The notes: generated by a model from the letters alone, not told the origin. DNA of 64,000 nucleotides from Methylophaga sp. OBS1 (GCF_026319365.1 NZ_JAPDMS010000002.1:434001-498000), one strand, 5' to 3'. Shown: positions 18,819-28,140, counted from the first letter of the stretch. Program-made: numbers and translations.

Positions 18819-19541
18819 ATGGTAAGCAATACCTCCCAACATATTTCGCAACAGTTCGAAAATGAACTGCAGGATATTCGCTCCCGCGTGCTGGCAATGG
18901 GCGGACTGGTGGAGCAGCAGGTAGCCAATGCGATGGAAGCGCTGATGACCGGCGATACTGAAATGGCCCGTGAAGTCATTACCTATGACGAGCAGGTCAA
19001 TGAGATGGAAATCGCGATTGATGAGGAATGCATTCAGATCATCGCCCTGCGCCAGCCAACCGCCAGCGACTTGCGTCTGGTCACCGGTATCGAGAAAACG
19101 ATTACCGATCTGGAACGCATTGGCGATGAGTCGGTTCGGATCGCAAGAATGGCGATCAACTTGTCGGAAAAAGACCGGCCTAAGCGGAATTACCGTGAAT
19201 TGCAAAGTCTGGGTAATCATGTCCGCGGCATGCTGCGGGATGCGTTGGATGCTTTTGCCCGTTTTGATGTGGAAATGGCGCTGCGCGTCGCCAAGGAAGA
19301 CCGCGAGGTGGACGCTGAATATGAGGGCATTCTGCGTCAGTTAATGACCTACATGATGGAAGATACCCGCCAGGTCTCGCGGGTGGTCGATATGATGTGG
19401 TCTGCGCGCTCCTTGGAGCGGATTGGTGACCATGCCAATAACATTTGTGAACATATTATTTACCTGGTTGAAGGTAAAGATGTGCGCCACCTCAGTATTG
19501 AGAAGGCGGAAAAAGTGGTTAAGGGTGAGCCCATCGACTGA
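18819..19541 (+). CDS. phoU: Phosphate signalling protein PhoU
   Basis: Cytoplasmic regulator that links the Pst transporter to PhoR and represses the Pho response when phosphate is abundant. The 240-residue protein consists of two three-helix PhoU repeats. Conserved metal-binding acidic stretches are present in the form DLERIGDES and SLERIGDHANNICE. It starts 24 bp after pstB and is closed by a terminator. Confidence 0.97.
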   Translation: MVSNTSQHISQQFENELQDIRSRVLAMGGLVEQQVANAMEALMTGDTEMAREVITYDEQVNEMEIAIDEECIQIIALRQPTASDLRLVTGIEKTITDLERIGDESVRIARMAINLSEKDRPKRNYRELQSLGNHVRGMLRDALDAFARFDVEMALRVAKEDREVDAEYEGILRQLMTYMMEDTRQVSRVVDMMWSARSLERIGDHANNICEHIIYLVEGKDVRHLSIEKAEKVVKGEPID

Positions 19542-19573
19542 TTTCATGCTTGTAGTTTCTCTCTGGCAGCTTG

Positions 19574-19602
19574 GCCCGTATCGTTTGATTCGGGCTTTTT
19601 TT
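19574..19602 (+). terminator. Rho-independent terminator after phoU
   Basis: Stem GCCCGTATC/GATTCGGGC (one mismatch) with loop GTTT is followed by at least seven T. It closes the pst-phoU transcription unit 33 bp after phoU. ppx follows 49 bp later and probably has its own promoter. Confidence 0.9.
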
Positions 19603-19651
19603 TGCCAGATGATTGTCTCCAATCAGGCTGCTGGGGCAGAATAGGCGGAAC

Positions 19652-21169
19652 ATGACAGACGAATCTACGCCACAGCCGAATTCACACGACGTTCTCGCCG
19701 CGGTCGATCTCGGTTCCAACAGTTTTCATATGATTATCGCCCGCCTGCGCGACGGCCATTTTCAGGTGGTCGACCGCCTGCGCGAAATGGTACAGCTACG
19801 CGCCGGGCTGGATAAGGATAATTACCTGTCGCTGGAAGCACAGGAGCGGGCGCTGGCCTGCCTGGAGCGTTTCGGTGAACGCATCCGCCATCTGCCGTTC
19901 GGCGATGTTCGTGTTGTTGGTACTAATACCCTACGTATTGCCCATAACTCGCGTCGTTTTCTGCGTCAGGCGCGTCTGGCACTGGGTCACCCGATTGAAA
20001 TCGTGACCGGTGAAGAGGAAGCAAGGCTGATTTACCTGGGGGTCGCCCATGCACTGGCCTTTGATCATAGCCGCCGGCTGGTGATGGATATCGGCGGTGG
20101 CAGTACCGAATTTATTATCGGTGAGGGCTTTCAGGGCCGGATGCGGGAAAGCCTGGAAATGGGCTGCGTCAGTTATTCACAGAAATATTTTGCGGATGGG
20201 CTGACCACAGCCAGTTCGATGCAGCGGGCGATGCTGGCCGCGGCAAGACAAATCCGTACGATTCAGCGTCCTTATCGCCAGGCCGGTTGGAGCGAGGCGA
20301 TCGGTGCCTCAGGCACGATTCGCTGTGTCGCCAATATTTGTAAAGAGCAGGGCTGGGCTGATGATGGCGTGATTACCGGTCAAGCCTTGCAGAAAATGGT
20401 GCAACACCTGATCGATGCCGGCAGTGTCGATGCCGCCGGATTGCAGGGGTTGAGCGAAGAGCGCAGTAAAGTCATTACCGGTGGCTTGTGCATTCTGGCT
20501 GCTGCCTTTGACCGCCTCGGTATCGAAAAGATGACCGTTTCCGATGGGGCACTGCGTGAAGGGCTGTTGTATGACTTGCTGGGTCGGATTCAGCATGATG
20601 ATGAACGGGATCGCACCGTGGTTGCTTTGGCACGACGCTACGATGTGGATGAAGCCCACGCCGAACGGGTCACGGTGATGGCGACCCAGTTGTTTGAACA
20701 GGTTGCGCGGGAATGGAAGCTGGATTACGAAGAACTGCTGCACCGCCTGCAATGGGCCTGCAAGCTGCATGAAGTGGGCCTAGCGATTTCCCATCATCAG
20801 TTCCACAAGCATTCGGCCTATCTGGTGGGGCACTCCGATCTGCCTGGCTTTTCCCGTGAAGAACAGCAGGTGTTGTCGGTGATGGTGCGTGGTCAGCGTC
20901 GCGCTTTTCCCAAAAAACATATCAAGAAATTGCCGGATGAATTACAACTCAGCACCGAACGGCTGACCGTCTTGTTGAGGCTGGCAATGGTGTTTAACCG
21001 TGGTCGCAGTGAACGGGCCGATACCTATCTCAAACTGCGCATTGAGGGTAAAAAGCTGACCCTGACGCTGCCTCAGGACTGGTTGAAGGAGCATCCACTG
21101 ACCGAAGCGGATCTGGCACATGAAGCAGAGCATCTGAAAAAAATTGATCTCAAGCTGGTGGTGGCCTAG
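19652..21169 (+). CDS. ppx: Exopolyphosphatase (Ppx/GppA family)
   Basis: Releases phosphate from the ends of polyphosphate; a pppGpp phosphatase (GppA) role is the alternative. The 505 residues start at the ATG at 19652 in MTDESTPQPN. The ASKHA ATPase-like core shows AAVDLGSNSFHMIIA at the N-terminus, EEEARLIYLGVAHAL and MDIGGGSTEFIIG. A C-terminal HD-like helical domain follows (about 315-505), with WACKLHEVGLAISHHQFHKH. Length and domain layout fit Ppx. Placement beside phoU matches a phosphate-storage role. Confidence 0.93.
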   Translation: MTDESTPQPNSHDVLAAVDLGSNSFHMIIARLRDGHFQVVDRLREMVQLRAGLDKDNYLSLEAQERALACLERFGERIRHLPFGDVRVVGTNTLRIAHNSRRFLRQARLALGHPIEIVTGEEEARLIYLGVAHALAFDHSRRLVMDIGGGSTEFIIGEGFQGRMRESLEMGCVSYSQKYFADGLTTASSMQRAMLAAARQIRTIQRPYRQAGWSEAIGASGTIRCVANICKEQGWADDGVITGQALQKMVQHLIDAGSVDAAGLQGLSEERSKVITGGLCILAAAFDRLGIEKMTVSDGALREGLLYDLLGRIQHDDERDRTVVALARRYDVDEAHAERVTVMATQLFEQVAREWKLDYEELLHRLQWACKLHEVGLAISHHQFHKHSAYLVGHSDLPGFSREEQQVLSVMVRGQRRAFPKKHIKKLPDELQLSTERLTVLLRLAMVFNRGRSERADTYLKLRIEGKKLTLTLPQDWLKEHPLTEADLAHEAEHLKKIDLKLVVA

Positions 21170-21221
21170 CCCGAACTCCTCGAGCGACAGGCAGTCTTAC
21201 AGACACATGTGGAGGGCTGCT

Positions 21222-21788
21222 ATGAAAGCTATGATTCTGACCCTGTTTCTGCTGCTGGGACAGTCCGTCACGGCGCAACCCACGGCTATCGAAATTCGTC
21301 ATGAAAATGGTGATTTGCTGACTATTCAGCGACTGGCTGACGGTGAGGTCTGGGGATCTTTGTTTTTGAGTGATCGGATGACCGCGAGTTTCGCCAGCCA
21401 TGAACTGATTGTGCTGCAGCTCGATGGTCATCAACCCATCAAGCTCCAGCAGGGGTTTCGCTCCTGCGGCGCGCCGGCACCCAAGCCCCAGCAAGTGGTA
21501 TATCAATATGAACAGTCAGCGTCGGAATGGGCTTTGAGCGGTAACGGACAGCCACAGACTGATGTCTTGAAACTGTTGGGCTGGGACCGCGATCAATATC
21601 AGACTCTGCATGCGGATCGCCGGCCGGAAGTCGTCGATTTCCCGATTGATCCGGGCGAAAGCCTGAGTCAGCAACTGTCCACATCAGGCCAAATCAGTTT
21701 TCGCTATGTGACTGACCGTGGTGAGCAGCGCGAGTCGGTATTCCAACTCGCGCCGTATCAGCAGATACTTGAACAGCTGGTGCCCTGA
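21222..21788 (+). CDS. Putative secreted protein of unknown function
   Basis: A 188-residue protein with a signal peptide (MKAMILTLFLLLGQSVTAQP, cleavage near residue 18) and a good GGAGG ribosome-binding site 6-7 bp before the ATG. I do not recognise a family. The mature part is a small, probably beta-rich periplasmic protein with a single cysteine in FRSCGAP. It lies 52 bp after ppx and ends one base before the convergent TonB receptor gene ends. Real gene likely; function not inferred. Confidence 0.7.
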   Translation: MKAMILTLFLLLGQSVTAQPTAIEIRHENGDLLTIQRLADGEVWGSLFLSDRMTASFASHELIVLQLDGHQPIKLQQGFRSCGAPAPKPQQVVYQYEQSASEWALSGNGQPQTDVLKLLGWDRDQYQTLHADRRPEVVDFPIDPGESLSQQLSTSGQISFRYVTDRGEQRESVFQLAPYQQILEQLVP

Positions 21789-23798
21789 TTACCAGTTCAG
21801 ATTGAGGCCCACATAGACACTGCGGCCCAACCCTGGCAGACGCTCGCCAACAGCAATATCTTCGTTGCCACCGGCCTGATTATAACCACCCAGATGATTA
21901 CGATATTTGTGGTCGAGCAGATTGTTTATACCGCCCTGGAGTTGTAAAGATTGGCTCAGCTGATATTCACCGCTCAGGTTGAAAATGGCATAGCCCGAAG
22001 TTGCTTCCTCTTCATTTTCAGACGACACCTGGTTTTGCTCCGCGACGGTCACGGCCTCAAAACCGAGGCGCCAGTCAGGTTCGATATAGCTTAGTTGTGT
22101 TCTCGCGGTCAGTGGTGCAATGCGGTACAGGTTGTCATTGGTATCACGACGCTTGCCACGGACATAGCTGACGGTGCCATCAAGCTGCCAGTGTTCACTC
22201 AAAGCCCAAAGCCAGTTGGTATCGATACCGTAAAGCTTGGCATCGACATTACTGAAGACCAGTGAGTTCATCGGGCCACCCGACACGCCCTGGATGTAAT
22301 CATTGACGTGGTGATAGAAAACACGAGGTGAAATAGCAAATTCAGACGTGTGCCAATCAACGCCTATCTCAAACTGGTAGGCGGTTTCCGGATCAAGCTC
22401 AACATTACCAACATAGGTTTTACCATCAGCGAGACCGGATGTGGCCTGCAAAGGTAACCACAGGTAGCGCTCCTGGTAGCTGGGGGCTCGCTCTTTACGG
22501 GCGAAACCCAGTTCCAGATCCAGGGATGAACTCAGGCTGCGGGTCAAGGTCATGGCAATATCAGCCAGGGTGTCATCCTGACTGCGGTCACTATTGTTGA
22601 AGTTGTTGGCAAGCGTCGCTGGCATACCGCCCATATTGGTGTCGACATTACCGGCATCCATTTTGACATGGGTCAGACGCAGACCGGATTGCATTTGCCA
22701 ATTGTCATTGATGGCACCGGTCCATTCTGCAAAGGCGCTCAGCCTGTCACGCTCTACCTCATTGAAATTATGGACAAAGAACATCACATTAGTCGGGTCG
22801 GAAATATCGGCATTGTGTTCTGCACTGTCGGCATCAAAACCAAATGCCCAGCCGCCCTGGTTATAACCCAGCTCAATGCCTTTGGCGAGCACATCGGTAT
22901 CATTCTGACGGAACATCATATTGCGTGGACGCAGGCTGAAATTATCCATTCGGTGATAGACATCCTGATAGTTCAGCCTGGCAGTGATTTCACCACCGTT
23001 ACTCAGTGTGTGGCGAATTCCGGTATTGAAGGTTTCACCGCGAATGACCATGATATCCATCGGCAGGGCCGGGGTGCCGGTTTCGCCGGTGTCGAGATGC
23101 TTCAGATCAAAATCGATTTCGGTATTATCCAGACGGAATCCGTAGGCCAGACCCAGTGTGTCACGCTCGGCCTCAGTCGGGATAATGTCGCCGCCATCAA
23201 ATTCCTGATCATGGGCACGGTCAATACTGCCCGACAGTTGCAGGCGATGATGTTGATTAGCGAGGCTGGCGACCGCCCCGACTGAGCGGGTATCGCCATT
23301 GCTGGCATACAGGCTGTTCAGACTGCCATGCACTTCCACCTTGTCACCACTGCCGTAATCAGCCTGTTTTGATTCGGCTTTGACTGTACCACCGATAGTT
23401 TCGATACCGCTGCTGACCGGCGCGATGCCCCGATACACCGAAATGTTGTCCACCAGCGTGGCGGGGAGATAGCCGAGAGGACTATCCATCCGGTTGGGCC
23501 CGGCAGCGCTCAGCGCCATGCCATCAACCAGTACATTAACCCGATCGGCATACATGCCGCGATACTGGACGATGCTGGTAAGCGGACCGTTCTGATTGAT
23601 ATTAGCGCCGGGCAGTTTTTTGAATAATTCACCACTGTCAGCTGAGCTGAGGCTGCTCTGCGGCAGGGCATAAGGTACGCGTTCGCCTGCTGTTGTGGTC
23701 ACTGACATATCCGGCAAGGCCACATGCTCGGCGTTGGCAATGGCAGGTAGCAGGGTGCTGATAAGCAGGCTGAGAGGCAGAACTTGACTGCGTAACAT
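21789..23798 (-). CDS. TonB-dependent outer-membrane receptor
   Basis: Outer-membrane beta-barrel transporter energised by TonB. The 669 residues comprise a signal peptide (to about ANA, residue 22), a plug domain with SIVQYRGMYADRVNVLVDG and a barrel ending in an aromatic residue (VGLNLNW). ATG at 23798 has a GGAG ribosome-binding site; the upstream extension of the frame lacks homology. The sequence has several Met clusters (LPMDIMVIRG, RPRNMMFRQND, TNMGGMPATL), a pattern seen in copper receptors such as OprC. Copper is therefore one guess at the substrate; siderophore or other metal complexes remain possible. It is divergent from the TauE/SafE-like gene. Confidence 0.88.
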   Translation of the reverse strand: MLRSQVLPLSLLISTLLPAIANAEHVALPDMSVTTTAGERVPYALPQSSLSSADSGELFKKLPGANINQNGPLTSIVQYRGMYADRVNVLVDGMALSAAGPNRMDSPLGYLPATLVDNISVYRGIAPVSSGIETIGGTVKAESKQADYGSGDKVEVHGSLNSLYASNGDTRSVGAVASLANQHHRLQLSGSIDRAHDQEFDGGDIIPTEAERDTLGLAYGFRLDNTEIDFDLKHLDTGETGTPALPMDIMVIRGETFNTGIRHTLSNGGEITARLNYQDVYHRMDNFSLRPRNMMFRQNDTDVLAKGIELGYNQGGWAFGFDADSAEHNADISDPTNVMFFVHNFNEVERDRLSAFAEWTGAINDNWQMQSGLRLTHVKMDAGNVDTNMGGMPATLANNFNNSDRSQDDTLADIAMTLTRSLSSSLDLELGFARKERAPSYQERYLWLPLQATSGLADGKTYVGNVELDPETAYQFEIGVDWHTSEFAISPRVFYHHVNDYIQGVSGGPMNSLVFSNVDAKLYGIDTNWLWALSEHWQLDGTVSYVRGKRRDTNDNLYRIAPLTARTQLSYIEPDWRLGFEAVTVAEQNQVSSENEEEATSGYAIFNLSGEYQLSQSLQLQGGINNLLDHKYRNHLGGYNQAGGNEDIAVGERLPGLGRSVYVGLNLNW

Positions 23799-23870
23799 GG
23801 GTTTCTCCGTGGTTTTTTGGCCCATGCTATGAAAAATAGACAGACAAAAGTTGCGGGATTTGCGGATCCG

Positions 23871-23887
23871 GTGTGTCATATCACACA
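23871..23887. promoter_or_regulatory. Palindromic operator candidate between divergent genes
   Basis: GTGTGTCATATCACACA lies between the TonB receptor and the TauE/SafE-like gene. Its arms GTGTG and CACAC flank six bases. Read as TGTG-N8-CACA it resembles a Crp-family site with two changes at the inner A/T positions. It is placed 73 bp before the receptor start and 59 bp before the other start, suitable for joint control. Confidence 0.4.
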
Positions 23888-23945
23888 ATCTTTGTTTTTC
23901 AGTGCATGCTAACCTTGCCTGAATTTGCTTAAAGCCGGATTCACC

Positions 23946-24713
23946 ATGGACGCCATTATCAGTTCCTACATCACCGCTTTTCTGCTGGGACTTTTCAGCA
24001 CGGTTCACTGTATTGCCATGTGTGGGTCGGTGATTGGTGCCCTGACCCTGAGCTTGCCGGCGGAAGTGCGTGAGAGCCAGCGGCGGATGCTGCCTTTTGT
24101 ATTCAATTACAACATCGGTCGCATACTCAGTTACGGGCTGGCCGGTGTTCTTGTTGGCCTGCTCAGTTCACCGCTGACGCAAATCAACGCGCACTGGTTT
24201 TTGCGGATTTTATCGGTAATGGTGATGGTGTCGATGGGCCTGTATCTGGCCGGCTGGTTTCCCAAATTCGCGCGCACCGAAAAACTGGGTGCACCGGTAT
24301 GGCGTCTGCTGCAGCCGATTGGTCAGAAACTGTTGCCGGTAAGATCATTTTCACAGGCTTTTTTACTGGGTATGGTCTGGGGCTGGCTGCCTTGTGGTCT
24401 GGTTTATGCCGCTCTCGCTGTCGCCGCGACGGCCGGGGACCCGGTCAAAGGCGGTTTAGTGATGCTGGCTTTCGGTGCCGGTACCTTGCCTGCCGTGATG
24501 GGCGCGGGTCTGTTTACTGGCATGCTGTCATCCCTCGCCCGTTCTAAAAAATTAAGACAAGTCGCCGGCATCTTGATTATTCTGATGGCAATAGCGACAT
24601 TACTCTGGCCGCTGGAGGGCGTGCATGATCACCATTCAGACAGTGCCGCTCATCAGCATCATTCATCACAGAATCCTCATGCGCCGGTCACGCAGCTGGC
24701 AAAGGACGAATAG
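23946..24713 (+). CDS. TauE/SafE-like (DsbD_2 type) membrane protein with His-rich tail
   Basis: A 255-residue inner-membrane protein with about six helices. It resembles the TauE/SafE-annotated, DsbD_2-type proteins often linked to copper handling and cytochrome oxidase assembly. The first helix carries TVHCIAMCGSVIG with a CxxxC pair, and a later one WGWLPCGLVYAALA. The cytoplasmic or periplasmic tail is rich in His (HDHHSD, HQHHSS), suggesting metal binding. ATG at 23946 was preferred to an upstream TTG. It is followed after 3 bp by the ATPase regulator gene, so they are co-transcribed. The substrate is unknown; copper is inferred from the residues and context. Confidence 0.8.
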   Translation: MDAIISSYITAFLLGLFSTVHCIAMCGSVIGALTLSLPAEVRESQRRMLPFVFNYNIGRILSYGLAGVLVGLLSSPLTQINAHWFLRILSVMVMVSMGLYLAGWFPKFARTEKLGAPVWRLLQPIGQKLLPVRSFSQAFLLGMVWGWLPCGLVYAALAVAATAGDPVKGGLVMLAFGAGTLPAVMGAGLFTGMLSSLARSKKLRQVAGILIILMAIATLLWPLEGVHDHHSDSAAHQHHSSQNPHAPVTQLAKDE

Positions 24714-24716
24714 GGC

Positions 24717-25658
24717 ATGAAGCAGACTACGCTCCCGCAGATACTGGGACAGTCCCCGGATATCACGCATATCCTGCGAACCTTGCCGATGATTGCCCTG
24801 AGTGATGCCAGTGTCCTGATCAGTGGTGAGACCGGCACCGGTAAGGAACTGATTGCCCTGACCTTGCATGAACAAAGCCGCCGCCGTGATCAGGAACTGG
24901 TCACCATCAATTGTGCTGCGCTGCCCACCGAGGATGTGGAAATCGATCTGTTTGGTCGCTGTGATACCGAGGGGCAGGTGACATTCCGTGGCCGACTGCT
25001 GGCTGCCGAGGGCTCGACGGTCTTCCTGGATGAAGTCGATGCCTTGCCTTTATCGGTACAAGCCAAGGTGCTGCGTTTTCTGGAAGCCGGTGAATGTCAG
25101 TTGCAGGGTAGTCATCGTCTCCACGTCGCCGACGTGCGAATTCTGGCCGCGACCAGTGCCGACTTGCCGACTGAAGTCAAATCGGGTCAGTTTCGGGCTG
25201 ATCTGTATTATCGCTTGCAGGTGGTGCCAATTGATTTGCCGCCACTGAGGTCTCGGGCAGAAGATATCGTTTTATTGCTGAAACATTACCTGCGCGAGTT
25301 TGCTGGCAGCAACGGGCCGGTCAGGCTCAGCCGCGAGGCCGAGCAGTGCCTGCTAAGCTATGCATGGCCGGGTAATGTCCGTGAACTGGAAAACTTGTGT
25401 CAGCGGATGACATTGCTCAATCCCGGACAAGTCATTCAGCTGGAACAACTGCCGCTGGAAATGCGCGGTGAGAATGCCGCCGCGGCGCATCAATTCAAAC
25501 TACCGCCGAGTGGTATCGATCTGGCGCAGGTAGAACTGGATCTGATTGAGCAGGCGCTGGAAATGGCGGCTGGCAATCGTTCCAAGGCTGCACGCCTATT
25601 GGGTATCAGCCGCGATACGCTGCTCTACCGAATGCAGAAGTACAATCTTTCTTCCTGA
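24717..25658 (+). CDS. Enhancer-binding-type AAA+ regulator lacking GAFTGA, with Fis HTH
   Basis: A 313-residue protein with a sigma-54-activator-type AAA+ domain and a C-terminal Fis-type helix-turn-helix (RSKAARLLGISRDTLLYRM). It has no N-terminal sensory domain. Walker A is GETGTGKE (37-44) and Walker B is VFLDEV (102-107). Between LFG (78-80) and Walker B, where activators of sigma-54 carry GAFTGA, the sequence reads RCDTEGQVTFRGRLL, so the loop that contacts sigma-54 is absent. By analogy with TyrR it may act on sigma-70 promoters or as a repressor. Its target may be the adjacent membrane genes; that is inference. Confidence 0.85.
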   Translation: MKQTTLPQILGQSPDITHILRTLPMIALSDASVLISGETGTGKELIALTLHEQSRRRDQELVTINCAALPTEDVEIDLFGRCDTEGQVTFRGRLLAAEGSTVFLDEVDALPLSVQAKVLRFLEAGECQLQGSHRLHVADVRILAATSADLPTEVKSGQFRADLYYRLQVVPIDLPPLRSRAEDIVLLLKHYLREFAGSNGPVRLSREAEQCLLSYAWPGNVRELENLCQRMTLLNPGQVIQLEQLPLEMRGENAAAAHQFKLPPSGIDLAQVELDLIEQALEMAAGNRSKAARLLGISRDTLLYRMQKYNLSS

Positions 25659-25727
25659 TCTGCTGCTTGTCTGCTGCCGGGGCTGATGCCAAAATCGTCA
25701 GCATCTTGAACCAACTGGGGAAGTCCT

Positions 25728-26579
25728 GTGAAACAGTACCTGGCACTGTGCCAACGCATCATTGATGAAGGTGAGTGGGTAGAAAATAAACGTACCGGCA
25801 AACGCTGCCTGACGGTGATCAATGCCGATCTCGAATATGATGTCGCCCATAACCAGTTCCCCCTGATTACCACCCGCAAAAGCTATTGGAAAGCGGCCAT
25901 TGCCGAGATGTTGGGGTATTTGAGAGGTTATGACAATGCGGCGGATTTCCGCGCGATTGGCTGTAAAACCTGGGACGCTAACGCCAATGAGAATGACGAC
26001 TGGCTCAATAATCCGCATCGCCAGGGCGAGGATGATATGGGCCGGGTTTATGGTGTGCAGGGTCGCCGCTGGCAGAAACCGGATGGTAGTACCCTGGATC
26101 AACTGCAGAAAATTGCCGATCACCTGAAACAGGGCATCGATGATCGAGGCGAGATCCTCACTTTTTATAATCCTGGCGAGTTTGAGATGGGGTGTCTGCG
26201 TCCCTGCATGCACACCCATACTTTTTCGGTGCTGGGTGATACTTTGTACCTGACTTCCTATCAGCGCTCCTGTGATGTGCCATTGGGGCTCAACTTCAAT
26301 CAGGTGCAGGTGTTTTTCCTGCTTAAAATCATGGCACAGATCAGTGGCCTGAAACCGGGAAAGGCTTATCATAAGATTGTGAACGCCCATATTTACGAAG
26401 ATCAGTTGGAGCTGATGCGCGATGTGCAGCTAAAGCGTGAGCCTTTCCCTTCACCCAAACTCCATATCAATCCGGAAATCAAAACCTTGCAGGATCTGGA
26501 GACCTGGGTCACGCTGGATGACTTTAAAGTCGAAGGCTATGAATATCATCCCCCGATAGCCTATCCCTTCTCGGTGTAA
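25728..26579 (+). CDS. thyA: Thymidylate synthase
   Basis: Converts dUMP to dTMP with methylene-tetrahydrofolate as carbon donor and reductant. The 283-residue sequence belongs to the slightly longer ThyA group. The nucleophile is C160 in [24 protein letters not shown] binds dUMP phosphate, and HIYEDQLEL lies near the C-terminus. The start is GTG at 25728 with GGGG upstream. It is preceded by 69 bp from the ATPase regulator. Cytoplasmic. Confidence 0.97.
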   Translation: MKQYLALCQRIIDEGEWVENKRTGKRCLTVINADLEYDVAHNQFPLITTRKSYWKAAIAEMLGYLRGYDNAADFRAIGCKTWDANANENDDWLNNPHRQGEDDMGRVYGVQGRRWQKPDGSTLDQLQKIADHLKQGIDDRGEILTFYNPGEFEMGCLRPCMHTHTFSVLGDTLYLTSYQRSCDVPLGLNFNQVQVFFLLKIMAQISGLKPGKAYHKIVNAHIYEDQLELMRDVQLKREPFPSPKLHINPEIKTLQDLETWVTLDDFKVEGYEYHPPIAYPFSV

Positions 26580-26613
26580 TCGACTGAAACCTGACAAGCA
26601 GGAGGAGTCAATC

Positions 26614-27039
26614 ATGTCACGTCCGTTATATATCGTCTGGCAGGATTCATTTACACAAGGTGAACCGATTATTGATGAGCAGCATCACGGGGTTCTGGCC
26701 ACCATCAACACCCTGCATTACTTCATTCAACAGGGTCATGAGCTGAGAGACTTGTTACCCACGATTAAGATTTTGATAAGTTTTCTGGTGTTTCATTACA
26801 AAACAGAGGAAGGCATACTCCGCTCAACCGAATACCCAGAAATAGAGACCTATGATCAGGAAATGAACAAGGTGATTGAGGAATTCAAATCAGTTTGTGA
26901 AAAAGCCAGAGTAGAAAAAAGTCCGGAACTGGTTCTGGGTTATCTGAAAACATGGTGGCAAAAACATCTAAAGCATCATCAGGATATTACGCCGTTTTTA
27001 CATAATTGGAGTGGAGAATACTGCCGTGTTGATAAATAA
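26614..27039 (+). CDS. Bacteriohemerythrin-like protein with altered iron ligands
   Basis: A 141-residue four-helix-bundle protein of the hemerythrin family, which usually binds O2 at a di-iron site. The conserved ligands H24 (DEQHH), H61 and E65 (HYKTE) are present, and H118 lies in the C-terminal helix. In the third helix, where the family has HxxxH after YPELEA, this protein reads YPEIETYDQEM, giving Y80 and M84. The usual terminal Asp is also shifted (HLKHHQD). I infer a modified or lost di-iron site. GGAGG precedes the start. The cytochrome b561 gene begins 14 bp downstream, so both are likely expressed together. Confidence 0.8.
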   Translation: MSRPLYIVWQDSFTQGEPIIDEQHHGVLATINTLHYFIQQGHELRDLLPTIKILISFLVFHYKTEEGILRSTEYPEIETYDQEMNKVIEEFKSVCEKARVEKSPELVLGYLKTWWQKHLKHHQDITPFLHNWSGEYCRVDK

Positions 27040-27053
27040 AATCGGAATTTTCA

Positions 27054-27794
27054 ATGACAAAAGAACATGAATCTTTGACTTCATACCGAGTGTGGGATCG
27101 TAGTATCCGCTGGTTTCACTGGATTAATGTACTGGCAGTGCTGACGCTGATGGCGATCGGTCTGGTGATTATGAACAGTAAAGCGCTGGGCATCACTGAT
27201 GACGGCAAAATTCTACTGAAAACCTGGCATGTTTATGTAGGCTATGTGTTTGTGCTGAACCTGCTGTGGCGGATTGTGATGGGCTTTGCCGGCAATCGCT
27301 TCAGCCGCTGGTCGGCCATTCTGCCGCTGGGACAGCAGTACAAACAGCAACGCCGCGCCTTCTTTGAAAGACTGAAGCAGGGTAAAGAGGTCGGCTTTAT
27401 GGGACATAATCCGCTGGCGCGCTGGATGGTGACGATCCTGTTTGTCATGCTGACTACGATGGCTGTCACCGGGCTGGTACTGGGTGGGACTGATGTTTAT
27501 AAACCGCCTTTTGGCAGCTATTTCAAATCCTGGGTGGCGGAGAGCCCGGAGACACTGGATCAAGTGAAACCCTACTCTGATGTGGGTGTGAACCAAGCAG
27601 CTTATAAAGCAATGCGTGATTTCCGATCACCATTCAAGGAAATCCATGAATACGGCTTTTTTGTGCTGGCAGCGTTGATTTTTTTCCATCTGCTCGGTGT
27701 GATAATCACTGAATGCCGTGAGCGTAATGGGCTGATCTCAGCCATGTTTACCGGTCGCAAAGTGTTCAGAGAGAAACCGCTGGACGATGAGTGA
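27054..27794 (+). CDS. Cytochrome b561-type membrane protein
   Basis: A 246-residue inner-membrane diheme-type cytochrome b of the bacterial b561/hydrogenase cytochrome family. Four hydrophobic helices carry His residues in RWFHWINVL, KTWHVYVGYV and EIHEYGF...FFHLLGV, the likely heme ligands. It follows the hemerythrin-like gene and precedes three small or PepSY membrane genes. It may relay electrons from the quinone pool to a periplasmic acceptor. Substrate unknown. Confidence 0.87.
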   Translation: MTKEHESLTSYRVWDRSIRWFHWINVLAVLTLMAIGLVIMNSKALGITDDGKILLKTWHVYVGYVFVLNLLWRIVMGFAGNRFSRWSAILPLGQQYKQQRRAFFERLKQGKEVGFMGHNPLARWMVTILFVMLTTMAVTGLVLGGTDVYKPPFGSYFKSWVAESPETLDQVKPYSDVGVNQAAYKAMRDFRSPFKEIHEYGFFVLAALIFFHLLGVIITECRERNGLISAMFTGRKVFREKPLDDE

Positions 27795-27804
27795 ACATAG
27801 CTAG

Positions 27805-28140
27805 ATGTTGCTGGTCGTAGAAATTCTTGCTTTACAACTGGCATGGCTGGGTTGTGTGCCGGTCTACTGTGCAGCAAAGCCACAGCGGATATTACCACAC
27901 CCACTTCCCAAGCCTCTGGCCTGGCTGAGTTTCATTGTTGCGACATTGCTTGCGGTATGGATGCTGAGTCATATTTATCTCTGGCTGACGGCCTGGTTGA
28001 TCGTGATGGTTGTGGTCATGGTGGTCTGGATTCTGCTGGCCATTATCATGCCGCATTGCAACCGTTTTTCTGTAGTAAGCCCGGTATTGGCCGTGTTGAT
28101 GCTGCTGATGGCTTTGCTGGGAGATAGCCATGTGGCTTAA
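27805..28140 (+). CDS. Small membrane protein, DUF3325-like
   Basis: A 111-residue hydrophobic protein with three or four predicted helices and little loop sequence. Its place before another small membrane protein and a PepSY protein recalls the DUF3325/DUF3649/PepSY clusters near siderophore receptors. The family assignment is tentative. It begins 10 bp after the cytochrome gene and overlaps the next gene by 11 bp. Confidence 0.7.
   Translation: MLLVVEILALQLAWLGCVPVYCAAKPQRILPHPLPKPLAWLSFIVATLLAVWMLSHIYLWLTAWLIVMVVVMVVWILLAIIMPHCNRFSVVSPVLAVLMLLMALLGDSHVA

Noticed and set aside
25728..26579. thyA as part of the neighbouring regulator operon
   Set aside because: A 69-bp gap and a conserved stand-alone housekeeping role give no evidence of a functional link.
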